Below are positions 8,401 through 17,952 of a DNA stretch of 64,000 nucleotides, piece by piece. This DNA is from Streptomyces sp. S.PB5. Lineage in GTDB: Bacteria; Actinomycetota; Actinomycetes; Streptomycetales; Streptomycetaceae. Location: positions 62,001 to 126,000 of the forward strand of contig NZ_JAQMWP010000002.1 of assembly GCF_030403745.1 (NCBI RefSeq). Reading direction: 5' to 3'. The notes under the pieces are model-generated. The model did no database searches and was not told where the DNA came from. It saw nothing but the letters and a program-made list of their open reading frames with translations. A program made the position numbers and the translations under genes. Positions within the stretch are counted from its first letter, which is position 1. Each line of letters starts with the position of its first letter.

Positions 8401-11301
8401 ATGACAGAGACGGCGAGCGGTCCGGCACGGAGTTCCCGCGCCAAGGGCACCAAGGCGACCAAGGGACTGCGTATCGAGCGCATCCACACCACCCCCGGCG
8501 TGCACCCGTACGACGAGGTCCAGTGGGAGCGTCGTGACGTCGTCATGACCAACTGGCGCGACGGCTCTGTGAACTTCGAGCAGCGCGGCGTCGAGTTCCC
8601 CGACTTCTGGTCGGTGAACGCGGTCAACATCGTCACCAGCAAGTACTTCCGCGGTGCCGTCGGCACCCCGCAGCGCGAGACCGGCCTCAAGCAGCTGATC
8701 GACCGCATCGTGAAGACGTACCGGAAGGCCGGCGAGGACTACAAGTACTTCGCCTCGCCCGCCGACGCCGAGATCTTCGAGCACGAGCTGGCGTACGCGC
8801 TCCTGCACCAGATCTTCAGCTTCAACAGCCCTGTGTGGTTCAACGTCGGTACGCCCCAGCCGCAGCAGGTGTCCGCGTGCTTCATCCTGGCCGTCGACGA
8901 CTCCATGGAGTCGATCCTCGACTGGTACAAGGAAGAGGGCATGATCTTCAAGGGCGGCTCCGGCGCCGGCCTGAACCTCTCCCGGATCCGCTCCTCCAAG
9001 GAGCTGCTGTCCTCCGGCGGCAACGCCTCGGGGCCGGTCTCCTTCATGCGCGGTGCCGACGCCTCCGCAGGAACGATCAAGTCCGGTGGCGCCACGCGGC
9101 GTGCCGCGAAGATGGTCATCCTCGACGTCGACCACCCCGACATCGAGGACTTCATCGAGACCAAGGTGAAGGAAGAGGAGAAGATCCGCGCCCTGCGTGA
9201 CGCGGGCTTCGACATGGACCTGGGCGGCGACGACATCACGTCCGTCCAGTACCAGAACGCCAACAACTCGGTCCGTGTGAACGACACGTTCATGAAGGCC
9301 GTCGAGACGGGCGGCAAGTTCGGCCTGACGTCCCGCATGACCGGCGAGGTCATCGAAGAGGTCGACGCCAAGACGCTCTTCCGCAAGATGGCCGAGGCGG
9401 CCTGGGCGTGTGCCGACCCGGGCATCCAGTACGACGACACCATCAACCACTGGCACACCTGCCCGGAGTCCGGCCGTATCAACGGCTCGAACCCCTGCAG
9501 CGAGTACATGCACCTGGACAACACGTCCTGCAACCTCGCCTCGCTGAACCTGATGAAGTTCCTCAAGGACGACGGCAAGGGCCACCAGTCCTTCGACGTC
9601 GAGCGCTTCGCGAAGGTCGTCGAGCTCGTCATCACCGCGATGGACATCTCCATCTGCTTCGCGGACTTCCCGACGCAGAAGATCGGTGAGAACACGCGCG
9701 CGTTCCGCCAGCTCGGCATCGGCTACGCCAACCTCGGCGCCCTGCTGATGGCGACCGGCCACGCCTACGACTCGGACGGCGGCCGCGCCCTCGCCGGTTC
9801 CATCACCTCCCTGATGACCGGCACGTCGTACAAGCGTTCCGCTGAACTCGCCGCGGTAGTCGGCCCGTACGACGGCTACGCCCGCAACGCGCAGCCGCAC
9901 CTGCGGGTCATGAAGCAGCACGCCGACGAGAACACCAAGGCCGTCCGCATGGACGACCTGGACACGCCGATCTGGGCCGCCGCCACGGAGGCCTGGCAGG
10001 ACGTGCTGCGTCTCGGTGAGAAGAACGGTTTCCGTAACTCCCAGGCGTCCGTCATCGCCCCGACCGGCACCATCGGTCTCGCGATGTCCTGCGACACCAC
10101 CGGCCTTGAGCCCGACCTCGCCCTGGTCAAGTTCAAGAAGCTGGTCGGCGGCGGCTCGATGCAGATCGTCAACGGCACCGTCCCGCAGGCCCTGCGCCGC
10201 CTGGGCTACCAGGAGGAGCAGATCGAGGCGATCGTCGCCCACATCGCCGAGCACGGCAATGTCGTCGACGCCCCCGGCCTCAAGCACGAGCACTACGAGG
10301 TCTTCGACTGCGCCATGGGCGAGCGTTCCATCTCCGCGATGGGCCACGTCCGCATGATGGCCGCCATCCAGCCCTGGATCTCCGGCGCGCTCTCCAAGAC
10401 GGTCAACATGCCGGAGTCGGCGACCGTCGAGGAGGTCGAGGAGATCTACTTCGAGGCCTGGAAGATGGGCGTCAAGGCGCTCGCCATCTACCGCGACAAC
10501 TGCAAGGTCGGCCAGCCCCTCTCCGCCAAGACCAAGGAGAAGGAGAAGGCCGAGGTCACCGCCAAGGCCGAGGCGACCATCCGCGAGACGGTCGAGAAGG
10601 TCGTCGAGTACCGCCCGGTCCGCAAGCGCCTCCCCAAGGGCCGTCCCGGCATCACGACCTCCTTCACGGTCGGCGGCGCCGAGGGCTACATGACCGCCAA
10701 CTCCTACCCGGACGACGGTCTCGGCGAGGTCTTCCTGAAGATGTCGAAGCAGGGCTCGACCCTCGCGGGCATGATGGACGCCTTCTCCATCGCGGTCTCC
10801 GTGGGCCTTCAGTACGGCGTGCCGCTGGAGACGTACGTCTCCAAGTTCACCAACATGCGCTTCGAGCCGGCCGGTATGACGGACGACCCGGACGTGCGGA
10901 TGGCGCAGTCGATCGTCGACTACATCTTCCGCCGCCTGGCGCTCGACTTCCTGCCCTTCGAGACGCGCTCCGCGCTCGGCATCCACTCCGCCGAGGAGCG
11001 TCAGCGCCACCTGGAGACCGGTTCGTACGAGCAGTCCATCGACGATGACGAGGTCGACGTCGAGGGCCTGGCCCAGTCGGCGCCGCGCGCCCAGGAGCTG
11101 AAGGCCGTCGCCACCCCGAAGGCCGAGGTCGAGGCGGCCAAGCCCGCCCCGAAGCAGGCCCACACCAGCGCCGAGCTGGTGGAGATGCAGCTGGGCATCC
11201 AGGCCGACGCCCCGCTCTGCTTCTCCTGCGGTACGAAGATGCAGCGGGCCGGTTCCTGCTACATCTGCGAGGGCTGCGGCTCGACGAGCGGTTGCAGCTG
11301 A
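8401..11301 (+). CDS. nrdJ: Class II (adenosylcobalamin-dependent) ribonucleoside-diphosphate reductase
   Basis: Makes deoxynucleotides with a B12-derived thiyl radical, independent of oxygen. Recognisable elements include VSACFILAVDDSM near residue 160 (a redox cysteine), the active-site loop NPCSEYMHLDNTSCNLASLNL near 364 with its Asn, Cys and Glu, and a C-terminal cysteine-rich tail ending CYICEGCGSTSGCS, typical of the mobile redox/zinc tail of this class. The length of 966 residues agrees with the family. The start ATG has GGGAGG 5 bp upstream. The segment near residues 880-930 is an Ala/Lys/Glu-rich linker before the tail. No cobalamin riboswitch is visible in the 164-bp leader. Confidence 0.97.
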   Translation: MTETASGPARSSRAKGTKATKGLRIERIHTTPGVHPYDEVQWERRDVVMTNWRDGSVNFEQRGVEFPDFWSVNAVNIVTSKYFRGAVGTPQRETGLKQLIDRIVKTYRKAGEDYKYFASPADAEIFEHELAYALLHQIFSFNSPVWFNVGTPQPQQVSACFILAVDDSMESILDWYKEEGMIFKGGSGAGLNLSRIRSSKELLSSGGNASGPVSFMRGADASAGTIKSGGATRRAAKMVILDVDHPDIEDFIETKVKEEEKIRALRDAGFDMDLGGDDITSVQYQNANNSVRVNDTFMKAVETGGKFGLTSRMTGEVIEEVDAKTLFRKMAEAAWACADPGIQYDDTINHWHTCPESGRINGSNPCSEYMHLDNTSCNLASLNLMKFLKDDGKGHQSFDVERFAKVVELVITAMDISICFADFPTQKIGENTRAFRQLGIGYANLGALLMATGHAYDSDGGRALAGSITSLMTGTSYKRSAELAAVVGPYDGYARNAQPHLRVMKQHADENTKAVRMDDLDTPIWAAATEAWQDVLRLGEKNGFRNSQASVIAPTGTIGLAMSCDTTGLEPDLALVKFKKLVGGGSMQIVNGTVPQALRRLGYQEEQIEAIVAHIAEHGNVVDAPGLKHEHYEVFDCAMGERSISAMGHVRMMAAIQPWISGALSKTVNMPESATVEEVEEIYFEAWKMGVKALAIYRDNCKVGQPLSAKTKEKEKAEVTAKAEATIRETVEKVVEYRPVRKRLPKGRPGITTSFTVGGAEGYMTANSYPDDGLGEVFLKMSKQGSTLAGMMDAFSIAVSVGLQYGVPLETYVSKFTNMRFEPAGMTDDPDVRMAQSIVDYIFRRLALDFLPFETRSALGIHSAEERQRHLETGSYEQSIDDDEVDVEGLAQSAPRAQELKAVATPKAEVEAAKPAPKQAHTSAELVEMQLGIQADAPLCFSCGTKMQRAGSCYICEGCGSTSGCS

Positions 11302-11328
11302 ACGTGAGCGCCGTCGAGGCGTGAACTG

Positions 11329-11365
11329 ACAGTGGGGAGCCGGCGGCATGCCGGCTCCCCACTGT
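11329..11365. terminator. 16-bp perfect hairpin after nrdJ
   Basis: Arms 11329-11344 and 11350-11365 pair perfectly with a 5-nt loop. It lies between convergent nrdJ and the TerD-type gene and can serve both. Confidence 0.92.
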
Positions 11366-11401
11366 GCTGTCAGGAGGAACGTCGGCGAGGGCCGTGAGCG
11401 G

Positions 11402-11935
11402 TCAGGGCTTGTGGACCTTGCCCATGGCCGCCGTGAACGTCGACGGGTCGCCCTCGAAGCCGTGCGTGCCCGGATGGAACTCCCACGTCCCGGAGCCGTC
11501 CCGCACGAACTCCGCGACCGTCGCCGCCGTGGCACCGAGGATCTCGCCGAAGTTCTCCTCGGCCAGGACGGTGTATCCCTCGCGGATCCGCAGCCCGGGG
11601 TTGACCACACCGACGAACGTCCGCTCCTCGGAACGCTGCTGGATGACGGCGCCGACGACCACGCGCGCGTAGCGGCTGTCGAGCCGGTCGAGCTCCAGCG
11701 TCATGACCTCGTCCCAGCCGAAGCCCTTGCCGTCCTTGCTGTCCCGATTGAGCGTGATGGTGCCGTCGGGGGAGCGGCTGTCGAAGTGCACCACATAGGC
11801 GGGATCACCATACGGATCCGCCTGCAGATAGGTCGCGGCCACGATGTCCAGATCGGTGGGCGCGCTGCCCACCGGGCTCGGGTCCCACTTCAGCGAGACC
11901 TCGACCTTGCGGATCCCCTTGTTGAGGGCGTTCAC
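11402..11935 (-). CDS. TerD-family protein
   Basis: Member of the TerD/TerZ/TerE stress (tellurium resistance) family, small Ca2+-binding cytosolic proteins. The sequence shows the expected blocks: VEVSLKWDP at the N-terminus, DLDIVAATYL, then the acidic metal-site strands around HFDSRSPDGTITLNRDSKDGKG and GWDEV. The 177 residues cover one complete domain. GTG 11935 has GGAAGGGGAA just upstream. It stands alone, without other ter genes nearby, as is common for TerD paralogues in Streptomyces. Its cellular role is not established from sequence. Confidence 0.88.
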   Translation of the reverse strand: MNALNKGIRKVEVSLKWDPSPVGSAPTDLDIVAATYLQADPYGDPAYVVHFDSRSPDGTITLNRDSKDGKGFGWDEVMTLELDRLDSRYARVVVGAVIQQRSEERTFVGVVNPGLRIREGYTVLAEENFGEILGATAATVAEFVRDGSGTWEFHPGTHGFEGDPSTFTAAMGKVHKP

Positions 11936-12082
11936 CAGGATTCCCCTTCCCCGTGTTCCACGGTCCGAACTGCCAAGCAGTCAGAGCCGGTTGTCCATCC
12001 TGCCACGCGCGCGTGGCGCTCGCGGGAGAGATCTCCGTCGGAGCGTGACCGGCGCCACGCTGGGTGGCCTTACGATGGCGCG

Positions 12083-12688
12083 GTGCTGGTCAAGTGGATT
12101 CGCTGCACCGTGGTGGACCGCCGCGGGTTCGAGCGGGGGCAGCGGAAATGGGCGGGGCTTCTGGGGGAGCCGGGGTTTCGGGGACAGGGCGGAGGCTGGA
12201 GCCGGGGACGGCCCGGAGTGGCGCACATCTTCTCTTTCTGGGAGAGCCGTTCCTTCTACGACTCCTTCATGGCCCGCTCCCACGACCGGCTGGCCTCCTC
12301 CCAGTCCGGCACGTTCAAGGACGCGCAGGTCAAGCTGTTCGACTACCGCTTCGACGTGAAGACCGGCTTCGAACCGCGCTTCACGGACACCGACCTGGTG
12401 CGGGTCGCCCACTGCCGTGTCCACGAGGAGCGTGCCGAGCACTTCACGCTGATGCAGGAGAAGGTCTGGAACCCCGCGATGGCGGGCTCACCCGGCATGA
12501 TCCGCGGCCTGTTCGGCGAGGCCCCGGGCCACGAGTTCCTGGTGCTGTCGATGTGGCAGTCCGCCGCCGAACACGGCAAGTACCGCACGGAGCGCATCGA
12601 GCGGCTCGCCCTGCGGGCCCAGACAGAAGCGGACGTGGCCTCACTGACGGGCGACATCGTGGAGCTGGAACCGAGCTGGACCGTTTGA
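12083..12688 (+). CDS. DUF4937 (YdbC-like) domain protein
   Basis: A 201-residue protein opening MLVKWIRCTVVDRRGFERGQ, then WAGLLGEPGF and HIFSFWESRSFYDSFM, the pattern of the DUF4937/YdbC-like family, which has an antibiotic-monooxygenase-like (dimeric alpha-beta barrel) look. The C-terminal half (HCRVHEERAEHFTLMQEKVWNPAM) resembles a second such repeat. I chose GTG 12083 because TACGAT (12071-12076) ends exactly 6 bp upstream, as expected for a leaderless transcript; no ribosome-binding site is present. The frame is open upstream but runs antisense over the TerD gene. No biochemical function is assigned. Confidence 0.8.
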   Translation: MLVKWIRCTVVDRRGFERGQRKWAGLLGEPGFRGQGGGWSRGRPGVAHIFSFWESRSFYDSFMARSHDRLASSQSGTFKDAQVKLFDYRFDVKTGFEPRFTDTDLVRVAHCRVHEERAEHFTLMQEKVWNPAMAGSPGMIRGLFGEAPGHEFLVLSMWQSAAEHGKYRTERIERLALRAQTEADVASLTGDIVELEPSWTV

Positions 12689-12846
12689 AATCCGGACTCG
12701 CTGGCCGTGGGGACGCCCCTCATCAGCTGCTTCCGACCCGTGATTCGTGTGTCTGGCGAGGCCCATGGTGCAGGAAATGTGTGACCTACGCCGTATGGAG
12801 GCCGTACGGGTGCTCGATGGGCCGTCACCCGATCTAGGGTTTTGGC

Positions 12847-13506
12847 ATGGCACGACCACGGCGCATCGTCCTTGTCCGGCACGGCGAGTCAACGGGCAAT
12901 GTTGATGACACCGTGTATGAACGCGAGCCCGACCACGCACTGGCGCTGACGGAGCGTGGCTGGCAGCAGGCGAAGGAGACCGGCAAACGGCTGCGCGAGA
13001 TCTTCGGCCGCGAGCGGATCAGCGTGTACGTCTCCCCCTACCGCCGCACCCACGAGACCTTCCGCGCCTTCCACCTCGACCCTGAGCTGGTACGCGTGCG
13101 CGAGGAGCCCCGGCTGCGCGAGCAGGACTGGGGGAACTGGCAGGACCGCGACGATGTACGCCTGCAGAAGGCCTACCGCGACGCGTACGGCCACTTCTTC
13201 TACCGGTTCGCCCAGGGCGAGTCCGGAGCCGATGTGTACGACCGGGTCGGCGGCTTCCTGGAGAGCCTGTTCCGCAGCTTCGAGGCGCCCGACCACCCGC
13301 CGAACGTCCTGCTGGTGACCCACGGCCTCGCCATGCGCCTGTTCTGCATGCGCTGGTTCCACTGGTCCGTCGCGGAATTCGAGTCGCTGTCGAACCCCGG
13401 GAACGCGGAGATGCGGATGCTCGTTCTCGGGGACGACGGAAAGTACGCCCTGGACAGGCCTTTCGAGCAATGGCGTGACCCGGAGCCGTACGGGATCACC
13501 GGATAG
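12847..13506 (+). CDS. Histidine phosphatase (phosphoglycerate mutase-like) family protein
   Basis: Two-histidine phosphatase fold. The phosphoacceptor His is H12 in LVRHGES and the second catalytic His is near 158 in VTHGLAMRL. Residues YVSPYRRTHETF and LREQDWGNWQ match the rest of the pocket. At 219 residues it is a single-domain phosphatase rather than glycolytic Gpm. The substrate is unknown. TAGGGT (12835-12840) ends 6 bp before ATG 12847 and no ribosome-binding site is seen, pointing to leaderless expression. The ADP-ribosylglycohydrolase gene follows 12 bp downstream. Confidence 0.9.
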   Translation: MARPRRIVLVRHGESTGNVDDTVYEREPDHALALTERGWQQAKETGKRLREIFGRERISVYVSPYRRTHETFRAFHLDPELVRVREEPRLREQDWGNWQDRDDVRLQKAYRDAYGHFFYRFAQGESGADVYDRVGGFLESLFRSFEAPDHPPNVLLVTHGLAMRLFCMRWFHWSVAEFESLSNPGNAEMRMLVLGDDGKYALDRPFEQWRDPEPYGITG

Positions 13507-13518
13507 AGTGGCAGAGCG

Positions 13519-14424
13519 ATGACCGCTGACTCCTCACCCGACGGGCGCCTCGACCGCGCCCTGTCCAGCCTGCGCGGACTCGCGGTGGGGGACGCGCTGG
13601 GCTCACAGTTCTTCGTACCGGTGAACTACCCGCTGCTGAAGCGCCGCGAGCTGCCGTCCGAACCCTGGCAGTGGACGGACGACACCGAGATGGCCTGTTC
13701 CGTGGTGGCCGTCCTGGCCGCCCACCACCGGATCGACCAGGACGCACTGGCCCACTCCTTCGCCCACCACCACGACTTCGACCGCGGATACGGCCCTGCC
13801 GTCAACCGCTTGCTGCGCCTGGTCCGCGAGGGCGGCGACTGGCGTGAGCTCGCCGCCGCGCTCTTCAACGGGCAGGGGTCCTGGGGCAACGGCGCCGCGA
13901 TGCGGATCGCGCCTCTGGGGGCCTGGTACGCGGACGACCCGGAGCAGGCGATCCACCAGGCAGAGATCTCGGCCTACCCGACGCACCAGCACCGCGAGGC
14001 CGTGGTGGGTGCCATGGCGGTTGCCGCTGCCGCCTCGCTGGCCGCCGCCCCCGGCGGTCCGCCCAGTCCCGAGGCGCTCCTCGACGGCGTCATCGCCCTC
14101 GTCCCGAAGAGTGCGGTCGGAGCCGGCCTGCGCCGTGCCCGGGACATGCTCGACTACGCCGACGCGAGCACCGTCGCCGCCGTACTGGGCTGTGGACGGC
14201 GTACTACGGCCCACGACACGGTCCCCTTCGCCCTCTGGTCCGCCGCCCGGTCCCTAGGGGACTACGAAGAGGCGTTCTGGTCGACGGCCCAGGTAGGCGG
14301 CGACGTGGACACCACCTGCGCCATCGTGGGCGGAGTGATCTCCTCCGGGAAGGCCGGGACGCCGCCCGCCGAGTGGGTGGAACGGACCGAGGCCTTTCCG
14401 GAGTGGCTTACGTTCTCCGCCTGA
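13519..14424 (+). CDS. ADP-ribosylglycohydrolase family protein
   Basis: Expected to remove ADP-ribose from a protein or small-molecule acceptor (DraG/ARH type). The metal-site motifs are visible: LAVGDALGSQFF near the start, WTDDTEM (residues ~52-58), SWGNGAAMRIAPLG near 121 and VGGDVDTTCAIVGG near 255, supplying the Asp/Glu/Thr ligands of the binuclear Mg site. The length of 301 residues is normal. It begins 12 bp after the phosphatase, so the two probably form a unit; TAGAGT 13504-13509 also lies 9 bp before its ATG, allowing a second leaderless start. The physiological substrate is not evident. Confidence 0.92.
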   Translation: MTADSSPDGRLDRALSSLRGLAVGDALGSQFFVPVNYPLLKRRELPSEPWQWTDDTEMACSVVAVLAAHHRIDQDALAHSFAHHHDFDRGYGPAVNRLLRLVREGGDWRELAAALFNGQGSWGNGAAMRIAPLGAWYADDPEQAIHQAEISAYPTHQHREAVVGAMAVAAAASLAAAPGGPPSPEALLDGVIALVPKSAVGAGLRRARDMLDYADASTVAAVLGCGRRTTAHDTVPFALWSAARSLGDYEEAFWSTAQVGGDVDTTCAIVGGVISSGKAGTPPAEWVERTEAFPEWLTFSA

Positions 14425-14743
14425 GAACTCCCCTCTGCACCGCCCGCCGGAAACTCTCTGTGCATGTCGGGAACTCTGCGTGACCGTGTGCTCGTTGTCG
14501 TGACATTCGCCGTGTGACTCATGAGGGCACATACGCAGATGGCGACGCAGGCAGATGGCGTACGCGGGGCGCAGGGAGTGGCAGGGGGTGGTCATGCGGT
14601 TCATGTCGATGCTGGTGGTCCTGCTGGCCGCGGCGGCCACTGCGGCCGTAGCGGCCGGAGTGCGGATGGCCGGGCCGTCGTCCTCGCCGTCGGCCCCCAG
14701 GACAAGGTCCGGCCATCCGCGGCCCAGCACAGGGCCGTGTGCC
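14425..14743. other. Intergenic region between convergent genes
   Basis: No supported gene. A short frame starting at ATG 14594 begins with a signal-peptide-like stretch (MRFMSMLVVLLAAAATAAVAAG) behind a purine-rich AGGGGG, but it runs on into antisense of the MFS gene, so I treat it as unproven. No strong hairpin terminator was found. Confidence 0.5.
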
Positions 14744-16291
14744 TCAGCCGATGCCGGGGCCCGCCGTGCCCGCGAGCGCCTCCAGGTCGCTCTTGCGGAC
14801 CCGGATGACGAACCAGGCGGTTGCCAGGGCGAGTACGGCCATCGAGGCCGCGGCGACGAAGCCCGTCGAGATGCCCTGAGTGAGCACCTCGTGCCCCCAC
14901 GGCGCGGGCAGCTCATGGGTCTTGGCGAACTCCGCCTTCTGCTCCGGCGTGGCGTCGGCCATGAACTGCGGCAGCTGCTTCTCCGCCTCGTCCTTGCTGG
15001 CCGAGCCGAACACCGTCGTCAGAATGGACAGACCGAGCGACCCACCCACCTGCTGCGTGGCGTTGAGCAGCCCGGATGCCGCACCCGCCTCGTGCTGGGC
15101 GACTCCGGAGACGGCGGTGATCGTCAGCGTGACGAAGTTCAGGCCCATGCCGAAGCCGAAGACCAGCATCGGACCGAGCACGCCGCCGGCGTACGAGCTG
15201 TCGGAACTGATGAGGGTCTGCCAGAACAGCCCGATCACCGAGAGGGCCGAGCCGATGATCATGAACGGCTTGGGGCCGAACACGGGCAGGAACCGTTGGG
15301 ACAGGCCTGCGCCGAGGGCGATGACGACCGTCACCGGAAGGAAGGCGAGGCCTGCCTCGATCGGCGTGTACCCGAGCACGTTCTGCACGAAGAGCACGAT
15401 GTAGAAGAACATGCCGAACATCGCCGCGGCCAGGCTCAGCATGATCACGTACGTGCCCGAGCGGTTGCGGTCGGCGAACATCCGCAGCGGAGTGATCGGC
15501 TCCTTCGCCCGGGTCTCGATGAACGCGAAGGCCAGCAGGAGGACGACCGCGGCTCCGAAGGACCCGATGGCCAGACTGTCCCGCCAGCCCTCGTCGGCCG
15601 CGCGGATGAAGCCGTAGACGAGGGATGCCATGCCCGCCGTCGAGGTCAGCGCGCCGGCGATGTCGAAGCGGCCGGTGTGTCGTTCGGACTCGCTGATGTA
15701 CAACGGGGTCAGGACGGCGATCAAAATACCGATCGGCACATTGACGAACAGCACCCAGCGCCAGTCGAGCCACTCGGTGAGCATGCCGCCCGCGAGCAGC
15801 CCGATCGCGCCACCGCCCGCGGAGACCGCGGCGAAGACTCCGAAGGCCCGGTTCCGTTCCGGGCCTTCGGGGAACGTGGTGGTGATGAGGGCGAGCGAGG
15901 TGGGCGACGCGATCGCGCCTCCCACGCCCTGCAGAACGCGCGCGGCCAGCAACTGCCAGGGCTCCTGAGCGAGTCCGCCGAGCAGCGAGGCGAAGGTGAA
16001 GAGCAGGATGCCGGCGGTGAAGACCCGCCGCCGGCCAAGGATGTCCCCGGCCCGGCCGCCCAGGAGCAGCAGCCCGCCGAAAGTCAGGGTGTACGCGCTG
16101 ACGACCCAGGTGAGGTCGGTGGTGCTGAATTTGAGAGCGTCTTGAATGTGCGGGAGCGCGATGTTCACAATCGTCGCGTCGAGTACCACCATGAGTTGGC
16201 AGGCCGCGATGACGGTGAGCGCGATGCCGGGGTGTCCCTCCCGGCGGGCCGCACCTGGCTTCTGATCCTTGATCAATTGAGAGGTTGTCAC
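14744..16291 (-). CDS. MFS drug exporter, DHA2 (14-TMS) family
   Basis: Proton-driven efflux pump in the cytoplasmic membrane. 515 residues with about 14 hydrophobic segments. Motif A-like GGRAGDILGRRRVF follows TMS2, and the N-terminal LDATIVNIALPHIQ is the DHA2 motif D1. VLQGVGGAIASPTSLALI matches motif B/C. The GTG at 16291 has GGGGGA upstream. It is divergent from a TetR gene with two identical palindromic operators between them, so expression is probably repressed until a toxic ligand binds the regulator. The substrate is unknown. Confidence 0.94.
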   Translation of the reverse strand: MTTSQLIKDQKPGAARREGHPGIALTVIAACQLMVVLDATIVNIALPHIQDALKFSTTDLTWVVSAYTLTFGGLLLLGGRAGDILGRRRVFTAGILLFTFASLLGGLAQEPWQLLAARVLQGVGGAIASPTSLALITTTFPEGPERNRAFGVFAAVSAGGGAIGLLAGGMLTEWLDWRWVLFVNVPIGILIAVLTPLYISESERHTGRFDIAGALTSTAGMASLVYGFIRAADEGWRDSLAIGSFGAAVVLLLAFAFIETRAKEPITPLRMFADRNRSGTYVIMLSLAAAMFGMFFYIVLFVQNVLGYTPIEAGLAFLPVTVVIALGAGLSQRFLPVFGPKPFMIIGSALSVIGLFWQTLISSDSSYAGGVLGPMLVFGFGMGLNFVTLTITAVSGVAQHEAGAASGLLNATQQVGGSLGLSILTTVFGSASKDEAEKQLPQFMADATPEQKAEFAKTHELPAPWGHEVLTQGISTGFVAAASMAVLALATAWFVIRVRKSDLEALAGTAGPGIG

Positions 16292-16314
16292 TATGGGTCC
16301 CCCATAAGTGCGTT

Positions 16315-16334
16315 AGTGAACGCTCGCGTTCACT
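16315..16334. promoter_or_regulatory. TetR operator 1
   Basis: Perfect 20-bp palindrome AGTGAACG-N4-CGTTCACT, 24 bp upstream of the MFS start codon. Confidence 0.88.
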
Positions 16335-16362
16335 GTCGCGTCAACCGTAGTGAGTCCCGCAT

Positions 16363-16382
16363 AGTGAACGCAAGCGTTCACT
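16363..16382. promoter_or_regulatory. TetR operator 2
   Basis: Second copy of AGTGAACG-N4-CGTTCACT with different central bases, 48 bp centre-to-centre from operator 1 and about 97 bp upstream of the TetR start. Identical arms in two copies strongly support a specific repressor site. Confidence 0.88.
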
Positions 16383-16478
16383 TAAGTTCGTTGTGTGTGG
16401 CGTATCCCCCCTTCGTCGCCGCGCACTGTCCCTCTGTCCCCGGAATCCCCGCTTCCCTTGCTCGTTGGAGAGACTCAG

Positions 16479-17102
16479 ATGGTTACCTCGCGCTGGACGG
16501 CCGCCCCCGCTCAGGCGGCCTCCTACCGTCGGCGCGGCGCCGTGCTCGAACGCGCGATCCTCGACGCCGCGCTGGAACAACTGAGCACGGTCGGCTGGAA
16601 CGGCCTCACGATGGAGGGTGTCGCCGCTGGTGCCCAGACCGGCAAGGCCGCGGTCTATCGCCGTTGGCCGTCCAAGGAGGATCTCGTCGCGGACGCCTTG
16701 CAGTCCGGACTGCCGACCATCGAGACGGCACCCGATCTGGGCAGCGTGCGCGAGGATCTCCTGGAGCTGTGCCGGCAGGCGCGCGAGGCGATGTTCTCGC
16801 GCCCCGGGTTCGCGCTCCGGGCAGTGATTCACGAATGCGATCCCCTGCAGGCGGAGCGCTTCCATAGCGTGATCTTCGACGGTGTCGTCGAGCCGATGAT
16901 CAGGTTGCTCCGTGAGGTCATCACCCGTGGGATCGAGCGGAAGGAGGTGCGCGCCGACGCAGCGAACGGCTATGTCTTCGACGCCATCCCGGCGATGATG
17001 ATGTACCGGTCCAAGATGCGCGGGAGCGAATGGGGGGATCGGGATCTCGAGGAGATGATCGACCAGTTGATGGTTCCGCTGCTGCGGACGGGCACCTGCT
17101 GA
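16479..17102 (+). CDS. TetR-family transcriptional repressor
   Basis: N-terminal HTH: RRGAVLERAILDAALEQL followed by GWNGLTMEGVAAGAQTGKAAVYRRWPSKEDLV, the classic TetR recognition region, then an all-helical ligand-binding C-terminus. ATG 16479 has GGAGAG at 16467-16472, giving 207 residues. The frame is open further upstream but through the operator region, so the shorter start is preferred. It is divergent from the MFS exporter and very likely represses both genes through the twin operators. Confidence 0.92.
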   Translation: MVTSRWTAAPAQAASYRRRGAVLERAILDAALEQLSTVGWNGLTMEGVAAGAQTGKAAVYRRWPSKEDLVADALQSGLPTIETAPDLGSVREDLLELCRQAREAMFSRPGFALRAVIHECDPLQAERFHSVIFDGVVEPMIRLLREVITRGIERKEVRADAANGYVFDAIPAMMMYRSKMRGSEWGDRDLEEMIDQLMVPLLRTGTC

Positions 17103-17183
17103 ACCCGGGGCATGCCGGTCGGGATGCGGCTCGGTGAACCAGGGTGTCGCCGGGTGATCCAGGCGGCGTAGGCTAAGGGCGCC

Positions 17184-17885
17184 ATGCCGTACGAACCACC
17201 CACCCACACCGTCGAGCGCTCACTGCGCGCCACGACCGGGGCGAAGATCATTGCCGGTGTCGACGAGGTGGGGCGCGGCGCCTGGGCCGGCCCCGTCACC
17301 GTCTGCGCGGCCGTCACCGGACTGCGTCGACCCCCCGAAGGCCTCACCGACTCCAAGCTGCTCACCGTCAAACGGCGTGTGGTGCTGGACGAGGAACTCC
17401 GGAAGTGGGTGACGTCGTACGCCCTGGGGCATGCCTCTCCGGAGGAGATCGACGAGCTGGGCATGACGGCTGCCCTGCGGCTGGCGGCGGTCCGCGCCCT
17501 GGAGACCCTGCCGGTGCGTCCCGACGCAGTGATCCTCGACGGTAAACACGACTATCTCGGGGTTCCCTGGAAGGTCCGTACGGTGATCAAGGGTGACCAG
17601 TCGTGCATCGCGGTCGCGGCGGCTTCGGTGATCGCCAAGGTTCACCGCGACAAAATGATGGCCGAACTGGGTATCGACCATGCAGACTTCGGTTTTGCGG
17701 ACAATGCCGGGTATCCGTCGCCCGTGCACAAGGCCGCGCTGGAGGGGCGGGGACCCACCCCGTACCACCGGATGTCGTGGGCGTATCTTGATGCGCTGCC
17801 CCAGTGGCGGCACCTCAAGAAGGTCCGCGCCTGGGCGGACGGACGCGTACCGGAGATCGAGGGCCAGCTCGGATTCGATTTCTGA
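17184..17885 (+). CDS. rnhB: Ribonuclease HII
   Basis: Cleaves RNA at RNA-DNA junctions, removing misincorporated ribonucleotides. The [13 protein letters not shown] motif supplies Asp26 and Glu27. ILDGKHDY provides the next acidic residue, and [12 protein letters not shown] and [12 protein letters not shown] match the conserved C-terminal blocks. The length of 233 residues is normal. TAGGCT (17169-17174) lies 9 bp before the ATG with no ribosome-binding site, suggesting a leaderless transcript. Confidence 0.95.
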   Translation: MPYEPPTHTVERSLRATTGAKIIAGVDEVGRGAWAGPVTVCAAVTGLRRPPEGLTDSKLLTVKRRVVLDEELRKWVTSYALGHASPEEIDELGMTAALRLAAVRALETLPVRPDAVILDGKHDYLGVPWKVRTVIKGDQSCIAVAAASVIAKVHRDKMMAELGIDHADFGFADNAGYPSPVHKAALEGRGPTPYHRMSWAYLDALPQWRHLKKVRAWADGRVPEIEGQLGFDF

Positions 17886-17952
17886 CCGTTCCGCTCGCAC
17901 TCATGTGCCACCCGCCGACGCGAGCCGCACCAACGTTTGATAAAAGTCAGCC

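Noticed and set aside
8056..11610. A 1,184-codon open frame on the minus strand across nrdR, nrdJ and beyond
   Set aside because: It is the complement of strongly recognised nrdJ codons in a high-GC genome, has Val/Leu/Gly/Arg shadow composition and no family motifs.
14555..16867. A 770-codon plus-strand frame beginning with a signal-peptide-like segment
   Set aside because: Nearly all of it is antisense to the MFS exporter and then crosses the twin TetR operators. Only the first ~50 codons are free of overlap, and they lack independent support.
17166..17180. TAGGCTAAG before rnhB as an iron box
   Set aside because: Only the central TAGGCTAA portion matches. The flanking half-sites are missing, and the hexamer is better explained as a -10.
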